Assembly: GCF_904849725.1 (NCBI RefSeq)
Contig: NC_058521.1
Span: 558,702,176-558,766,175, forward strand
Length of the DNA stretch: 64,000 bases
Reading direction: 5' to 3'
From: Hordeum vulgare subsp. vulgare
Lineage: Eukaryota > Streptophyta > Magnoliopsida > Poales > Poaceae
Shown: positions 12,601 to 23,821 of the stretch, one piece after another
Numbering within the stretch: the stretch's first letter is position 1
How the letters are laid out: each line of letters opens with the position of its first letter
Program-made: the position numbers and the translations under genes
The notes under the pieces: generated by a model
Told to the model about the DNA's origin: nothing
Seen by the model: only the letters and a program-made list of their open reading frames with translations
Database searches by the model: none

Positions 12601-13530
12601 GCACTTCATCGCGAGTTCGCGATGACCGACCTCGGCGCGCTCCACCACTTCATCGGCATCAACGTCACCACCACGTCGTGCGGCATGTTTCTCTCCCAGG
12701 AACAGTACACGCTGGAGATCCTCGACCGCGCTGGCATGCTCAACTGCAAGCACATCTCCACTCCGGTCGACACACTGGCCAAGCTCTCCACCGACACTGG
12801 GCCGCTCTTCCACGATCCGTCACTCTACCGTAGTCTGGCTGGTGCTCTTCAGTACATCATGTTGACACTCCCCGATCTCTCCTATGTTGTTCAGCAGTGT
12901 TGCATGTTCATGCATGCCCCCCGCGACTACCACTTCCAGCTGGTGAAGCGCGTTCTTCGGTACCCGTGCGGCACAACTCACGTGGGACTTCAAATTCACC
13001 GCGACACTACTACCGAGTTGGTCGCCTACCCCGACGCCGTCTGGGCAGGCTGCCCAGACACACGCAAGTCCACGTCGGGCTATTGTGTCTTCCTCGGCTC
13101 CAACCTACTCTTGTGGTCGTCCAAGCGACAAACCACCCTTTCACGGTCGAGTGCCGAGGCGGAGTATCGGGCGGTTGCCAACGCCGTCGCTGAGTCGGTG
13201 TGGCTACGCCAACTCCTTGGTGAGCTTCATCAACCCCCCTCACGTGTGACGGTTGTCTACTGCGGTAACATTAGTGTCATGTACATGTCGAGCAACCCGG
13301 TGCAACACCAACGCACGAAGCACATCGAGATCGATCTTCACTTCGTTCGCGAGCGTGTCGCACTTGGAGAAATCTGTGTGCTCCACGTCCCCACGAGCTC
13401 GGAGTTGGCCGACATCTTCACCAAGGGCTCCCAACGGGCGTCTTCCTCGACTTTTGATCTAGCCTCAACGTCGGTGAACCCCATGTTTCGACTACGCGGG
13501 GTGGGGGTGGGGAGGGTGGGGAGGGGGGAG
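12580..13530 (+). pseudogene. Copia RT C-terminus and RNase H remnant
   Basis: A long open frame covers the RT thumb (FAMTDLGALHHFIGI, a copia hallmark), then RNase H with YPDAVWAGCPDTRKSTSGY (first Asp), SSAEAEYRAVA (Glu) and RTKHIEIDLHFVRE. It ends at ADIFTKG, the usual end of copia polyproteins; the remaining codons to 13572 run through the polypurine tract into the LTR and are not real. No start codon of its own, since it is part of a gag-pol polyprotein. Confidence 0.85.
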
Positions 13531-13537
13531 GGGAGGG
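13496..13537 (+). other. G-rich polypurine tract of the copia element
   Basis: About 42 bases that are almost only G with scattered T and A, ending directly at the TGTTGG start of the 3' LTR. The position is that of the plus-strand primer for reverse transcription, though it is much longer than usual. Confidence 0.7.
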
Positions 13538-13763
13538 TGTTGGAAAACGGCCACGACACGTTCATCAGGTAGCTATCCATGCAAACCACGTCTTCAGCGC
13601 TACGTGCTTATCTCCTCCTGGATGTTAGCTCGTCCGGCTCCAAAGCCGTTGTGGACTCGCACGATCTCACTGCCCACTCCGTAATCTGTATATATGTAAC
13701 CCCAAGAGGTCAATACAAGCCGTCTGTGTGTTTGCATAACCAAACTATATATACTAGCCTACA
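13538..13763 (+). repeat. 3' LTR of the copia element, about 226 bp
   Basis: Starts TGTTGGAAAACGG right after the polypurine tract. The right edge is placed at CA before a Stowaway-like terminus; with no second LTR in the window, this end is provisional. The interior has the short-LTR copia look (GTATATATGTAACCCC, then ACAAGCCGTC). Confidence 0.55.
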
Positions 13764-13795
13764 AAAACGTCTTATATTTTGATACGGATGCAGTA
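13762..13795. mobile_element. Stowaway MITE terminus (relic)
   Basis: The segment starts CAAAAACGTCTTATATTTTG and ends GGATGCAGTA. It fits the Stowaway end CAAAAACGTCTTATATTTTG + GGACGGAGGGAGTA with a few changes. Only one terminus is found, so this is a truncated MITE at the border between the copia LTR and the host-gene flank. Confidence 0.6.
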
Positions 13796-14315
13796 GTTGA
13801 TAATCTGAACAAAAGGTAGTAGGAGACTGACTTCCCAAACTTGCTTCTTGCATGACGTAATGGGATGTCATCACTGCTAATCACAAAATTTGGGAGACAT
13901 ATCAGAAATACACTTGCAGAGGACAGACAAATATGAACAGAAAAGTTAACACAGACATGAGACAGTGAGGTTCAGCCTGCACTTCAGAGAGTAAAAGGGT
14001 GTGAGAATTATATCCCTGAAATAAGCATTCTCATATATCTTCGTTGCAGACGTAGAGAAACAGCGAATGGCAACGGAATATTACAAAAATGCTTCGATTC
14101 ATAACAGTATCAGTAGGATTAACTAGTTAAACTAGGGGACATTGCCTCATTTCTGAACAAGGACAAAACTCTGAATGCATGAGCTCCTTGTTAACATTAT
14201 CATGCAACTCATTCCTGAATAGATACTAAAAGACATTGCTCGCTGCGACTCCGAATCGGAAGGAACATGAGACATGTGGAGCTTCTTCCTCCTGCTGCCT
14301 ACAGAGCAAAAACGG
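13796..14315 (-). other. 3' flank / 3' UTR of the NET1-like gene
   Basis: About 520 bp of single-copy-looking, AT-rich sequence downstream of the stop codon at 14316-14318 (minus strand). It should hold the 3' UTR and polyadenylation site. No clear AATAAA on the minus strand was picked out. Confidence 0.5.
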
Positions 14316-17300
14316 TTAAGACTCGGCTATTGTTTTGGGGCGCACGCAGCCGCAGAAGGGCACCCTACTCTTCTTCTTCTGCCCGGCGTCATTCTTGTCC
14401 TTCTTGGAGTACACGTAGTCCCTCAAGAGCAGCCGCGAGCGCTTCTCGGAGACCTTGACCCTCTTGAACTCGTGCTCTTCCTCGAGCTTCAGCAGCACGT
14501 ACTGTATCTTCTGGAGCTCGAGGTCCAGCCTCGCAACCTTCTCCGATCCTTTCTGCACCTGCTCAGAGATTTTCCTTCTGCTGGAATAGCCCTCTAGGTC
14601 GGCATTCACCTCGAATGCAGGATAATTCTCAGCCTTCTTCGTCAAACCGCTGTTGAAACCTATCTGTTCCAGGACAGAGCCCTCGATCTCCTGCAGCTGT
14701 GCCCTGATGCTGCTGTACTCTGGGCTCATGGGAGATTTCCCCTTCGAAGTTCCCTCCAATTTCTGCTTCACTTCCTCGATGCTTGCTTGGATGATTAACA
14801 GCCCTTGAGCGTCGGTGGCGAGCTTCTCAAGGACATTTTTGGTCCATAATTGCTGAGGTTCCAGGGTTGCTGTTGATATCTCGAGTCTGTTGATCCCTTG
14901 GTCTCTTCCTCTTGCTATTTCAAAGGAAGTGTACTGACTCTTCACCTCCTCCACCTCCTGTATGTCATGTTCAGATGATGAAGATTTGGCTGTTCCATTC
15001 TTGCAGTCCTTCTCAGCAGTCTCCCACAGCTGGAGCATCTCATCATCAAGCTCCGCATTTGCGTCGCCGCCAAGCGGGTAGACAGCGGCTCCAGAGCCAT
15101 ATGGTGGGCAAGTTGAAACCTGATCAAGTTCGATATCTTTCATGATCTGTGCTTGCTTCCCTTTAGAGTTGTCAGCGTCATATTTTTGCCTATCATCCTC
15201 CACGTATTGTTCCTTGTGTCCAATGTATGAGCCTTTTCTTGATTTAAGATCTTGAATTTCCAGATTCGCTGACTCCAATTTAGCAGCGAATTCAGTAAAC
15301 TCCTTATCTTGGCGGTCCTTGACATCCAATATCACAACCCGGAGTGCTTCAACTCTTGCAATTAAGCTGTCCAACTCCAAAACTCCTGATGGTATGTCTA
15401 GGAACTCTGAACCACGTCTGTCGTCTTGTACAAGCTCCTGCATAAGCCAAATATAACATAAGTGTAATGTAGAAGTAGAACTATCTAGTTTACATGACAT
15501 AATGCTATTTTTCAAGGAGAAACTGTTTTAGTGTCACTAAAGAGAACTTTTATAGTAAGAACAGCATATTGTGTATCTGCGGAGAATCGAAAATGCTCCA
15601 GTTTCATAGGACGAGAAGCTTACCAAATTGACTTTTTTATCTGAAAGTAAATGGGTTCCTTCTTCAAGCATACTTATCTGATCTGACAGAGATGCTAAAA
15701 GTGGCAGATATCTGCTCATCTCTGCCTTCAGTTTTGCAGTTTCTGCTCCCATGATGGCAATCCTTTTGTGCAGATCATCAACATAAGCATCCCTTGAAGA
15801 GATTTCTTTCATTAGCATTCCCTTTTCAGTGATCATTCTTATCTCAAGAGCCTCGCATTCCATCATCAGCTCAAGTAGATGTTCCTCATAGATCATGACA
15901 TTCACCGAACAAGTTATCATATCACTCACGAGTGAAGCAATTTCCCTTTCATGTTGCTCATTCTCTTTTGTCACCATCTCAAGTGTAGACACCAAACTCT
16001 CTTCCTTCTGCTTATGAGTGTCAACCTCTCCTTGCAACGCCACATTAGCTTCGCAAAGAAGAAGATAATCATTATCCATAACATCACCTTGTTCAGTTAG
16101 CGCTGCGATTTTCTCCTCAAGTTCACCTTTTGCATCTTCAGCAGAAGCCTCAAGATCCCTGAGAACTTTGTGCAATTCCTGGTTTGCCTCCTGCAAGAAT
16201 TGGTTCTTCTCATCTGCCTTGTGTAGCTCATCAATCTTCTGCATTAACTGTGCCATGCCATTGGTGAGTTCAATGTTCAACATCTCCTCCTTTTCACTAC
16301 CTTGCTGCAACCTTTGCTGCATCTGTTCATTCAACTCAATAAGTTTGTGATTTTCACTTCGTGCAGAAAGCAATTCTGCCGCACCTGTCTCCACTACTTT
16401 CTCAAGTTCACACTTCTGCAAGTGCAGATCTCTGAAGTCAATGACTATTTCTGTAAGAATTGTTCCAAGAACAGATAGCTCAGCCTCCATGAAGACATTC
16501 CTGTGTTCACTCTCCTCTTTATGCTTTACATGGTTGAAAGTTTCACGAGACAAAGTCTGCAGCATAAGTTCATCATGAATCACACCAGGACGTCCCAAGT
16601 CCTTGCAGACATTGAGGATCTTTATTTGCTCCGAGATGCCCTCCCATAGTTCCTTATTGTGTTTAAGCAATACTTTCTTCTCCTCTTCTTCATTCATGGC
16701 CTCCTCCTTGAGCCGTGATATTGCTACCTCTGCAGAATGAGTGGCCTTTATGAACTTCTGGCATTCATCAAAGAGAGCAAAGTTTTTGTCTTTAACATCA
16801 GCCAAACTATTATTCAAGATCAATGCACTGATAGAAGCATCTGTACATTCTTGCAGCTCTTGATCAAGCATCTCATCCATATGACGGATTTTCTCTTGCA
16901 GGGAAGAAACTATCGCTTCAAAGTCATTTATCTGTATTTGGTGCAACCTGAGCAAAGCTTCATGCTGTTCATTTCTAATTTGCACCTGATCTTGTAGATT
17001 CTCAAGTTGACTACATAAGAGGTCTTTCTCTGCTAACAAGGATGAGTTCTTGCCTCCCAGATCTGCATGCGCATCCTCCAGAGTCTTCATAGCCAGTGTC
17101 GCGCTCTCGAGCTGACAGGAAATGAGATTTGGCTCAGATAGGAACGGGAGCTTAAGACTGATGAATATTTTAATCAGATAGTTAAGAGTAAAGGCACAAT
17201 TGTAGTAATACCTGGGACAGAATATCATCCTTTTCAGCAAGAAGAGCAGAGTTATTGGCAAGATAAGACCGGGACAGTCCTTCTGAATCTTTTAACTTCA

Positions 17301-20300
17301 TTCTCAGTTCTCCTATCTCAGAATTCACATTAGAGAATGAAATCTCCAACATGGACTGTTGCTCCGAAATATCAGCATACTTTTTATTGAGGATATGTAA
17401 TTCCCGTGCCAAAGCATCCTTCTCAGAACTATGCAAGCAAACATCATGTTTTAGAGAGCTTTGTGAAGCTTCCAGTTCTTCTATGATCTCCTTCAGGGCT
17501 TCAGTTTCAACAGTTGCATTTGAAAATGATTTCTTCAAGATCAAATACTCGTCTGACAGCTTCTCCATGTCACATGTTTTTTCCTCAAGTAACTGCTGGA
17601 GTGTTCCTGCCCTGCTGTTTACTTCCTTCATCTCATGTTCCAGTGAACAGTACTGCTTCTCCAGAATTTCTGTGTCTTTCTTCTGATGGGCCAATTGACT
17701 TTGAAGCGTTTCCTTGTCACCAATGTGTAGCCCCACTTCATTCTCGAGATTCACCTTCATTTCCTTCAACACATCCAATTCACTGTGAAGGCCACTGATA
17801 ATTAATTCAGAAGAAAGATTTTGTTCACCAAGGATACGGTTGTCCTCTGCTTGTTTGGATATCATGCTCTCAAGGTCCAACTTACTATTCTCCATCTCAT
17901 TCAATTTGTCATTCAGCCTCTCGATCTTCAAAATCAACCTACTCACTTCTTCCTGAGACTGAGAATGCATATTTGTCATCATAAGAAGAGATGCTTCAGC
18001 TTCAATGTGCTTATGTGCTTCATCTTTCAGCTTAGTCTGCAAGATATCCACCTCTTCTCTCTTCTGTTTGAGTTCTTTATCAATCATTTGCCCTTTTTGT
18101 TCAAAACTCTCTAATTCAGCCAGCACTTCAGAGAGTTTAGATTCCAGATCAGATACTCTCACCAAGGACTGCTTGTGCTGAAGAAGAGCTGTGTCCTTTT
18201 CGGTATTCAGCACCAAGATGGTGTTCTTGAGCTCGGAAGACACGCTTTCCACTTCATTCAACTTTCTGTTCAGCTTGTTCATCTCATCGGCTAACCTGTT
18301 CACTTCTTCCTGAGAATTAGAATATAGATTAGTTATCGTGAGAAGAGCTTCTTCACCCTCAGCATTCTTTCGGGCTTCATCTTTCAGACTAGTCTGCAAG
18401 CTATCGACCTCTTCTTTCTTCTGCTCGAGTTCTTTATCAAGCATTTGCCCTTTTTGTTCAGAACTCTCTAGTTCAGCCAGCACTTCAGAGAGTTTAGATT
18501 CCAGATCAGATACTCTCACCAAGGACTGCTTGTGCTGAAGAAGAGCTGTGTCCTTTTCGGTATTCAGCACCAAGATGGTGTTCTTGAGCTCGGAAGACAC
18601 GCTTTCCACTTCATTCAACTTTCTGTTCAGCTTGTTCATCTCATCGGCTAACCTGTTCACTTCTTCCTGAGAATTAGAATATAGATTAGTTATCGTGAGA
18701 AGAGCTTCTTCACCCTCAGCATTCTTTCGGGCTTCATCTTTCAGACTAGTCTGCAAGCTATCGACCTCTTCTTTCTTCTGCTCGAGTTCTTTTTCAAGCA
18801 TTTGCCCTTTTTGTTCAGAACTCTCTAGTTCAGCCTGAACTTCAGAGAGTTTAGATTCCAGATCAGATACTCTCACCAAGGACTGCTTGTGCTGAAGAAG
18901 AGCTGTGTCCTTTTCGGTATTCAGCAGCAAGATGGTGTTCTTGAGCTCGGAAGACACACTTTCCACTTCATTCAACTTTCTGTTCAGCTTGTTAATCTCA
19001 ATGGCTAACCTGTTCACTTCTTCCTGAGAATTAGAATATAGATTAGTTATCGTGAGAACAGCTGCTTCCCCCTCAGCATTCTTTCGGGCTTCATCTTTCA
19101 GACTAGTCTGCAAGCCATAGACCTCTTCTTTCTTCTGCTCGAGTTCATCATCAAGCACTTGCCCTTTTTGTTCAGAATTCTCTAGTTCAGCCTGCACTTC
19201 AGAGAGTTTAGACTCCAGATCAGATACTCTCACCAAGAACTGCTCTTGCTTAAGAAGAGCTGTGTCCTTTTCAGTATTCAGCAGCAAGATGGTGTTCTTG
19301 AGATCGGAAGACACATTTTCCACTTCATTCAACTTTCTGTTCAGCTTGTTAATCTCAAGGGCTAACCTGTTAACTTCTTCCTGAGAACTAGAATATAGAT
19401 TAGTTATCGTGAGAAGAGCTGCTTCACCCTCAGCATTCTTTTGGGCTTCATCTTTCAGACTAGTCTGCAAGCTATCAAACTCTTCTTTCTTCTGCTCGAG
19501 TTCTTTATCAAGCATTTGCACTTTTTGTTCAGCATTCTCTAGTTCAACCTGCACCACTGAAAGCTTAGATTCTAGATCAGATATTTTTACCATGGACTGC
19601 TTGTGCTGAAGAAGAGTGGTGTCTTTCTCGGAATTCAGAAGCAAGATGGCGTTCTTAAGCTCGAAAGACAGGTTCTCCATCTCATTCAGCTTTCTGTTCA
19701 GCGTCTCATTCTCCAGGGCCAATCTGTTTACTTCTTCCTGTGATTGGAAGTATTGATTCTCTTTTGAGATGAGCAAAGTCTCAGCTTCCGCACGTGCCTT
19801 GCCCTCATCTTGCAGACTTGACTGAAGAAAATCCACCATGACATTCTTCTGAGCAAATTCTTGCTCCAGCACCTGCAACTTCTGCTCAGTCTTCTCCGCC
19901 TCCAACTGTGTCTCCGAGACTTCTGACTTCAGATCGGTTACTCTTTCTAAGGACAGCTGCAGTTGAAGAAGTGCTGCATCTTTCTCGGTATTCAAAACAG
20001 AGATGGTGTTCATAAGTTCACACAATAAGTCCTCCACAATCAGATTGCTGTCTTGCACTTCACTTAACTCATCGTTTAACTTTTGAAGATCCATAACAAG
20101 CTTACTCACTTCTTCCTGAGATTCCGAATGCAGGTTTGTCACAACCCTAAGTTCTGCTTCGGCATGCATCCGTTTCTGGCCTTCCTCCTCCAAATTATTG
20201 TGGAGGCCATCCAACACTTCTTTGTTGTGTTTGAGTTCTTGTTCCAGCAAATGGACTTTCTCCTTATTTTTGTCCAGATCTGACTGTACATCGCAAAGAT

Positions 20301-23300
20301 GTGCTTCCAAATAAGAAAATCTCTCCAAGGACTGTTCCTGTTGAAGTAGCATTGCGTTTTTCTCAGAATCCATCTCTGAAATGGTGCTCTTGAGTTCTCG
20401 TGAAATGTTCTGCAAATTCAACCTATCATTTTCAGCCTCACTAAGCTTCTCGCTTAAGATTTGAAGATTTTGTGCTAGTGTCTTGGCTTCTTCCTGGGAC
20501 TGCAAATGTAGGTTCTCCAATCTCAGAAGAGTTGTTTCAGCAAGCATGCACTTCTGCCCTTCCTTCTGCAAACTACTTTGAAGATTACTAACTTCTTCGG
20601 TCTTGCATACAAGTTCTCGCTCCAGTATCTGGGCTTTATTTGCAATCTTCTCCGTTTCCGATTGTGCAGCCAGATGTTGAGCTTCCAAATCACTCAATTT
20701 TTTGTTTGAGTCTTCAAGATCTTGTGCTAGCCTTTTAACCTCTTCCTGAGACTGGGAATGCAGGTCTTCCATTGCAAGAAGAGCTGCTTCCTTTTGCATG
20801 TGATTGAAGTGTTCATCCTGCAGCCGAGTATGTATGGCGTCAGCTACTTCTCTCTTCTGTTCAAGTTCTTGCACCAGCATCTGTACCTTAAGTTCAATCT
20901 TCTCCTGCTCTAACTGTGACTCCAAGAGTTTGGATTCCAGATCAGACACCTCCTCAACACACTTCTGATGCTGTAGTAGAGCCACATCTTTTTCCGTGTT
21001 TATTTGTGAGATAGTGCTCCTCAGGGAGTGGATCTCACTCTCGAATTTGCTTTTTGAATCCACCAGATCTTTTCTATTGTGTGCAAGTTCTTGCTGCTGC
21101 ATCATGATCTTCTGGCCAAGAACTTCAAGCTCAGATTGCATTGTGTTGTTATGTGATTCAGCGCTGTTTAGATTCCCAACTTCCCTGGCCATATAATCAG
21201 AGAGTTTCTTGAGTTCGTTGTGTGCCTTAGAGAGCTCCGTCTCTAAAGCAGACAATCTTTTGGTGGATTCACTATACTGCACAAGGGCATTGTCTTTCTC
21301 AGAAATCAAACATGAGATGGTGTCCTTAAGGCTTTGGCATTCATTCTCAGCATTGTTTGCCCGCTGAGACTCAGATGAAACTTGTTGCTTCAGAATTTGG
21401 CTCTCTGCTAATAATTTCGAGATTTCATTTTGCAAATTCATGATATCATCACCTGCATCTTGTTTCCCTTTAGCATCTGGGCTTTCAAAACTGAGGCCTT
21501 TTCTTACTTTCCCATCAGAGAAACTGACACGATGGGCACTATCACAGCTTTCAAACAAATCAGTGAACTGTTTGAGACCTTTGCGACTTGACAAAGAACC
21601 TATTTCATCAGGGTGTGTATTCCTCTTGACAGTAAATAGCGGTGGTGAAACACCAAGCGCATCCCTGTGCAGATCATCAGGTTCAAAAGGTGCACGCAAG
21701 GGTGTCAGCATTTCGGGTGTACGTGGCTCCCCTTCTTGGCTTGAGGAGGGTGAGTCCTCAGACATTGATGGCATCTGATTTGGAAACTCTTCTGAAATTG
21801 TCCGATGGGCCTGCCGGAGTGCGCCAGTTGCTTGATCATATCTTTCTGCTAAGGCACGGTATGCTCTGTAAAACTCCTCCACATGTTTCATGAGCTCAGG
21901 GCGTTTTTTATAGTACATTTCCGCTCTCCGTGCAAAAGAATCAGCATCTTCATTGATAAGTTTTATCATCGCCTTGACCATCATGTCCATGTCTGTTCAC
22001 AAAAAGAAATTCAATTAGCCACATGCCATTCAACACAGTGTTCAAGAAAGCGTTTTTAATTGACGCTTAAGCGCTGAGCGATGGCAAAGCGCTTCGCTTT
22101 TTCCCTAAGCGGTAGATTAAGCGGGTTTTTTTTAATTTGGCCAGAATTTTATTGTTTTTGAACTACTTTTGCTTGTCTGTTTGCACAATAATGGCAATAT
22201 CCCATTTATCTTATTATTAGGCTCTATTTGGGAACTATTTCCTTCATATGCTGGCAAAATTATGGCCACATGATCTCTATTAGGCTATGACTATTTGAAC
22301 TGAACTGCATTTTAGTTAATATTTTGCTTGCCACGTGAACTTAATGTGTATTCGCTATGGTGCGAACTGTATTTTAGATGGCTATTCAATTACACATGTG
22401 CCATGTTTCCTATTTTCCTGTGTATATTATTCAAAATCTGTCAAATTCTAGACAATTTCAAAAAACGCTTAAGTGCGGTTAAGCTGCGCTTAAGCGTCCA
22501 TTGCTCTAAGCTGTGGCCTTCCGCTTCGCTTACGCTTTCCGCTTTTTTGAACATTGATTAAACATTACCAGTTTATTTTGGTTAATTCTACTTTCACGTT
22601 GTAATCAGATTCTACATGATGTATCAACAAGGTAAATGCAAAATGGTGAGAGATGAATGTATTTCAGAAATAAAATATTGCTCCCAGGAAGTAAAAAAAC
22701 ATGCTTAGTACAAGAAGATGCAAAGGAAGCAATCAAATATCTACATACTGAACTCCCACAAAACTAACCAAACAACATATTAAGCCTATTGTAACATAAA
22801 TACTTTGGTAAGACTGTTTCTTTTATAGACAGGGTTTTGGTAACACTGTTTCTAAATCATAGTACAATAGCATTTCAGTTCAAAAATCATATAATAGCAA
22901 ATTAACCATGTAGAGGATCATGACAATGATGTGAACTGAGTAGTCATGTGTTTATGTTATTATTAAAAATAGTTATGACAGGTTTATGTAGTGTTCAATA
23001 ATCACATATTACAAGTAACATCACTTAGTTTGTGAATTACAATGTGCTTTGCAAACAAAAATTCAAGTTAGTGTCAGCCCAGCTTCTTTGTTGATTTCAG
23101 AAATTACTTCCTGTTGAAGAATCAAAAGTTTGTTAGCTCCAATAGGTGATATCGTGACCTTTCTACCTCAATAAAGACAAAAAAAAAATGCCTATTTCAC
23201 ATTGATGAACTTCCGGTTGCCAGATATGAGATTATATCAGTCCGGCGCTGAGAATTTGAGAAGATGGTCCAAAGTGGTCATGAACAAAATTTACAGACTA

Positions 23301-23821
23301 AATGATAATGAAACAAAGGCGTTTAGCCAGCTTTGCAAATCTACATGAAAAAGTTATGTAAATTTGATTTGCTTGCGACACACACATTAGTAGGAATAGA
23401 ACTAGCAAATTTACAACAAACAATATACGGTGGATCCTACAGATTATTGAGATCAGAATGTTCCAACACATCAAAGATAGATATCCAGCAAAGCCAAGAT
23501 TTGAACTATCCGGCAGACAAGAAAACGTATATACACAAAAATGTCTTCATTGCATGCACATTTTATATTTAAGTGGGTGGTATAAAGCATAATGCAAGGC
23601 TCAACAAAACTCGGTTTGCTCATACGTACAACTTTCAATACTAACACATATATTCCACACTAAATTAACAAGAAAGGATAATAAACAATAACGAATCGTG
23701 CGAAAAAATGCGTACCAGTAAGATTCTCCTGAAGCCATTTGGAGTTCTTAGGGCTGATATGGCTAACCCACAACCATGAGTACCGTGTATTATTCGAGTC
23801 ACGACGAACTAAAGTCGCCAT
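14316..23821 (-). CDS. NET1: NETWORKED 1 (NET1/KIP1-like) actin-binding coiled-coil protein, 4 exons
   Basis: Exons: 23716-23821, 17212-21992, 15624-17111, 14316-15437. All introns are GT-AG and all phases agree, giving about 2,498 residues with no internal stop. Residues about 13-95 form the NAB actin-binding domain ([14 protein letters not shown], then [20 protein letters not shown]), split by intron 1 as in plant NET1 genes. Nearly all the rest is coiled coil. Residues about 360-1340 are tandem repeats, the four between 18130 and 19560 being close to identical. The C-terminus is basic and ends near [14 protein letters not shown]. Known: NET proteins link actin to membranes, NET1A at plasma membrane and plasmodesmata. 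Length exceeds Arabidopsis NET1A (about 1.7 k) because of the repeats. Start: ATG at 23821 gives the usual MAT N-terminus; the frame stays open to another ATG at 23962. This is the only intact host gene seen. Confidence 0.92.
15438..15623 (-). other. Intron 3 of the NET1-like gene
   Basis: 186 bp. Donor GTAAGC after AATTTG at 15624; acceptor TTATGCAG before GAGCTTGTAC at 15437. Phase 0. Confidence 0.88.
17112..17211 (-). other. Intron 2 of the NET1-like gene
   Basis: 100 bp. Donor GTATTA after CTGTCCCAG at 17212; acceptor TTTCCTGTCAG before CTCGAGAGC at 17111. Phase 0. The intron is open in both flanking frames, so frame tracing alone would overrun it. Confidence 0.88.
18120..20960 (-). repeat. 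Tandem coiled-coil repeats inside NET1 exon 2 (357-bp unit and variants)
   Basis: A landmark encoding [13 protein letters not shown] sequence recurs at about 18141, 18498, 18855, 19212, 19569 and 19926, exactly 357 bp apart, then at 20304 and 20682 (378 bp apart) and 20934 (252 bp). These equal 17, 18 and 12 heptads. The copies at 18131-19200 are almost identical in DNA; those towards the N-terminus are more diverged. The unit codes for [19 protein letters not shown], an [24 protein letters not shown] block, and [10 protein letters not shown]. Confidence 0.88.
21993..23715 (-). other. Intron 1 of the NET1-like gene
   Basis: 1,723 bp, AT-rich. Donor GTACGC, acceptor TGTGAACAG. It carries a hAT-like MITE at 22036-22556 near its acceptor side; the rest (22557-23715) shows simple A/T runs and nothing else recognisable. 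Confidence 0.85.
22036..22556. mobile_element. hAT-like non-autonomous DNA transposon (MITE) in NET1 intron 1
   Basis: The ends are inverted repeats: CAGTGTTCAAGAAAGCG on the left, and CAATGTTCAAAAAAGCG when the right end is read on the minus strand. The 8 bases outside are attcaaca and attaaaca, a 7/8 target duplication typical of hAT elements. Both subterminal areas are full of AAGCG/CGCTT words, like transposase-binding repeats; the middle is AT-rich with no transposase. At 521 bp this is a classic non-autonomous element. I do not recognise the family. Confidence 0.75.
23716..23821 (-). CDS. NET1: NET1-like gene, coding exon 1 (first half of NAB domain)
   Basis: A 106-bp exon coding 35 residues plus one base, ending ACTG before a GTACGC donor. 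It joins to AC ATG GAC at 21992, producing [12 protein letters not shown], the expected NAB continuation. The exon shows an oddity: the normally near-invariant tryptophan cluster WWWDSHIS reads WLWVSHIS here. The exon lies 1.7 kb from exon 2 and is easily missed, because the exon 2 frame has an ATG of its own at 21990. Confidence 0.9.

Larger units (their letters stand above)
11529..13763 (+). mobile_element. Degenerate Ty1/copia element, 3' part
   Basis: The domain order pre-integrase zinc finger, integrase, RT, RNase H, polypurine tract, LTR is that of copia. The 5' part of the element must lie left of the window, on the far side of the Sukkula-type insertion that starts abruptly at 11528/11529. 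Frameshifts and deletions make it non-functional. Its GC-rich third codon positions differ from the AT-richer BARE elements further right, so it belongs to another copia family, which I cannot name. Confidence 0.85.

Noticed and set aside
14274..21778. Plus-strand frames opposite the NET1 exons
   Set aside because: Shadows of the minus-strand coding sequence; some recur only because the coiled-coil repeats recur.
21960..21990. ATG at 21990 as the start of the NET1 protein
   Set aside because: It lacks the first 36 residues of the NAB domain. Exon 1 at 23716-23821 restores them with GT-AG sites and matching phase.
22036..22556. Fold-back or snoRNA/miRNA precursor in NET1 intron 1
   Set aside because: The inverted ends have transposon termini and flanking 8-bp duplication, which explain the structure better. 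The arms are not long enough in continuous pairing for a typical miRNA precursor.
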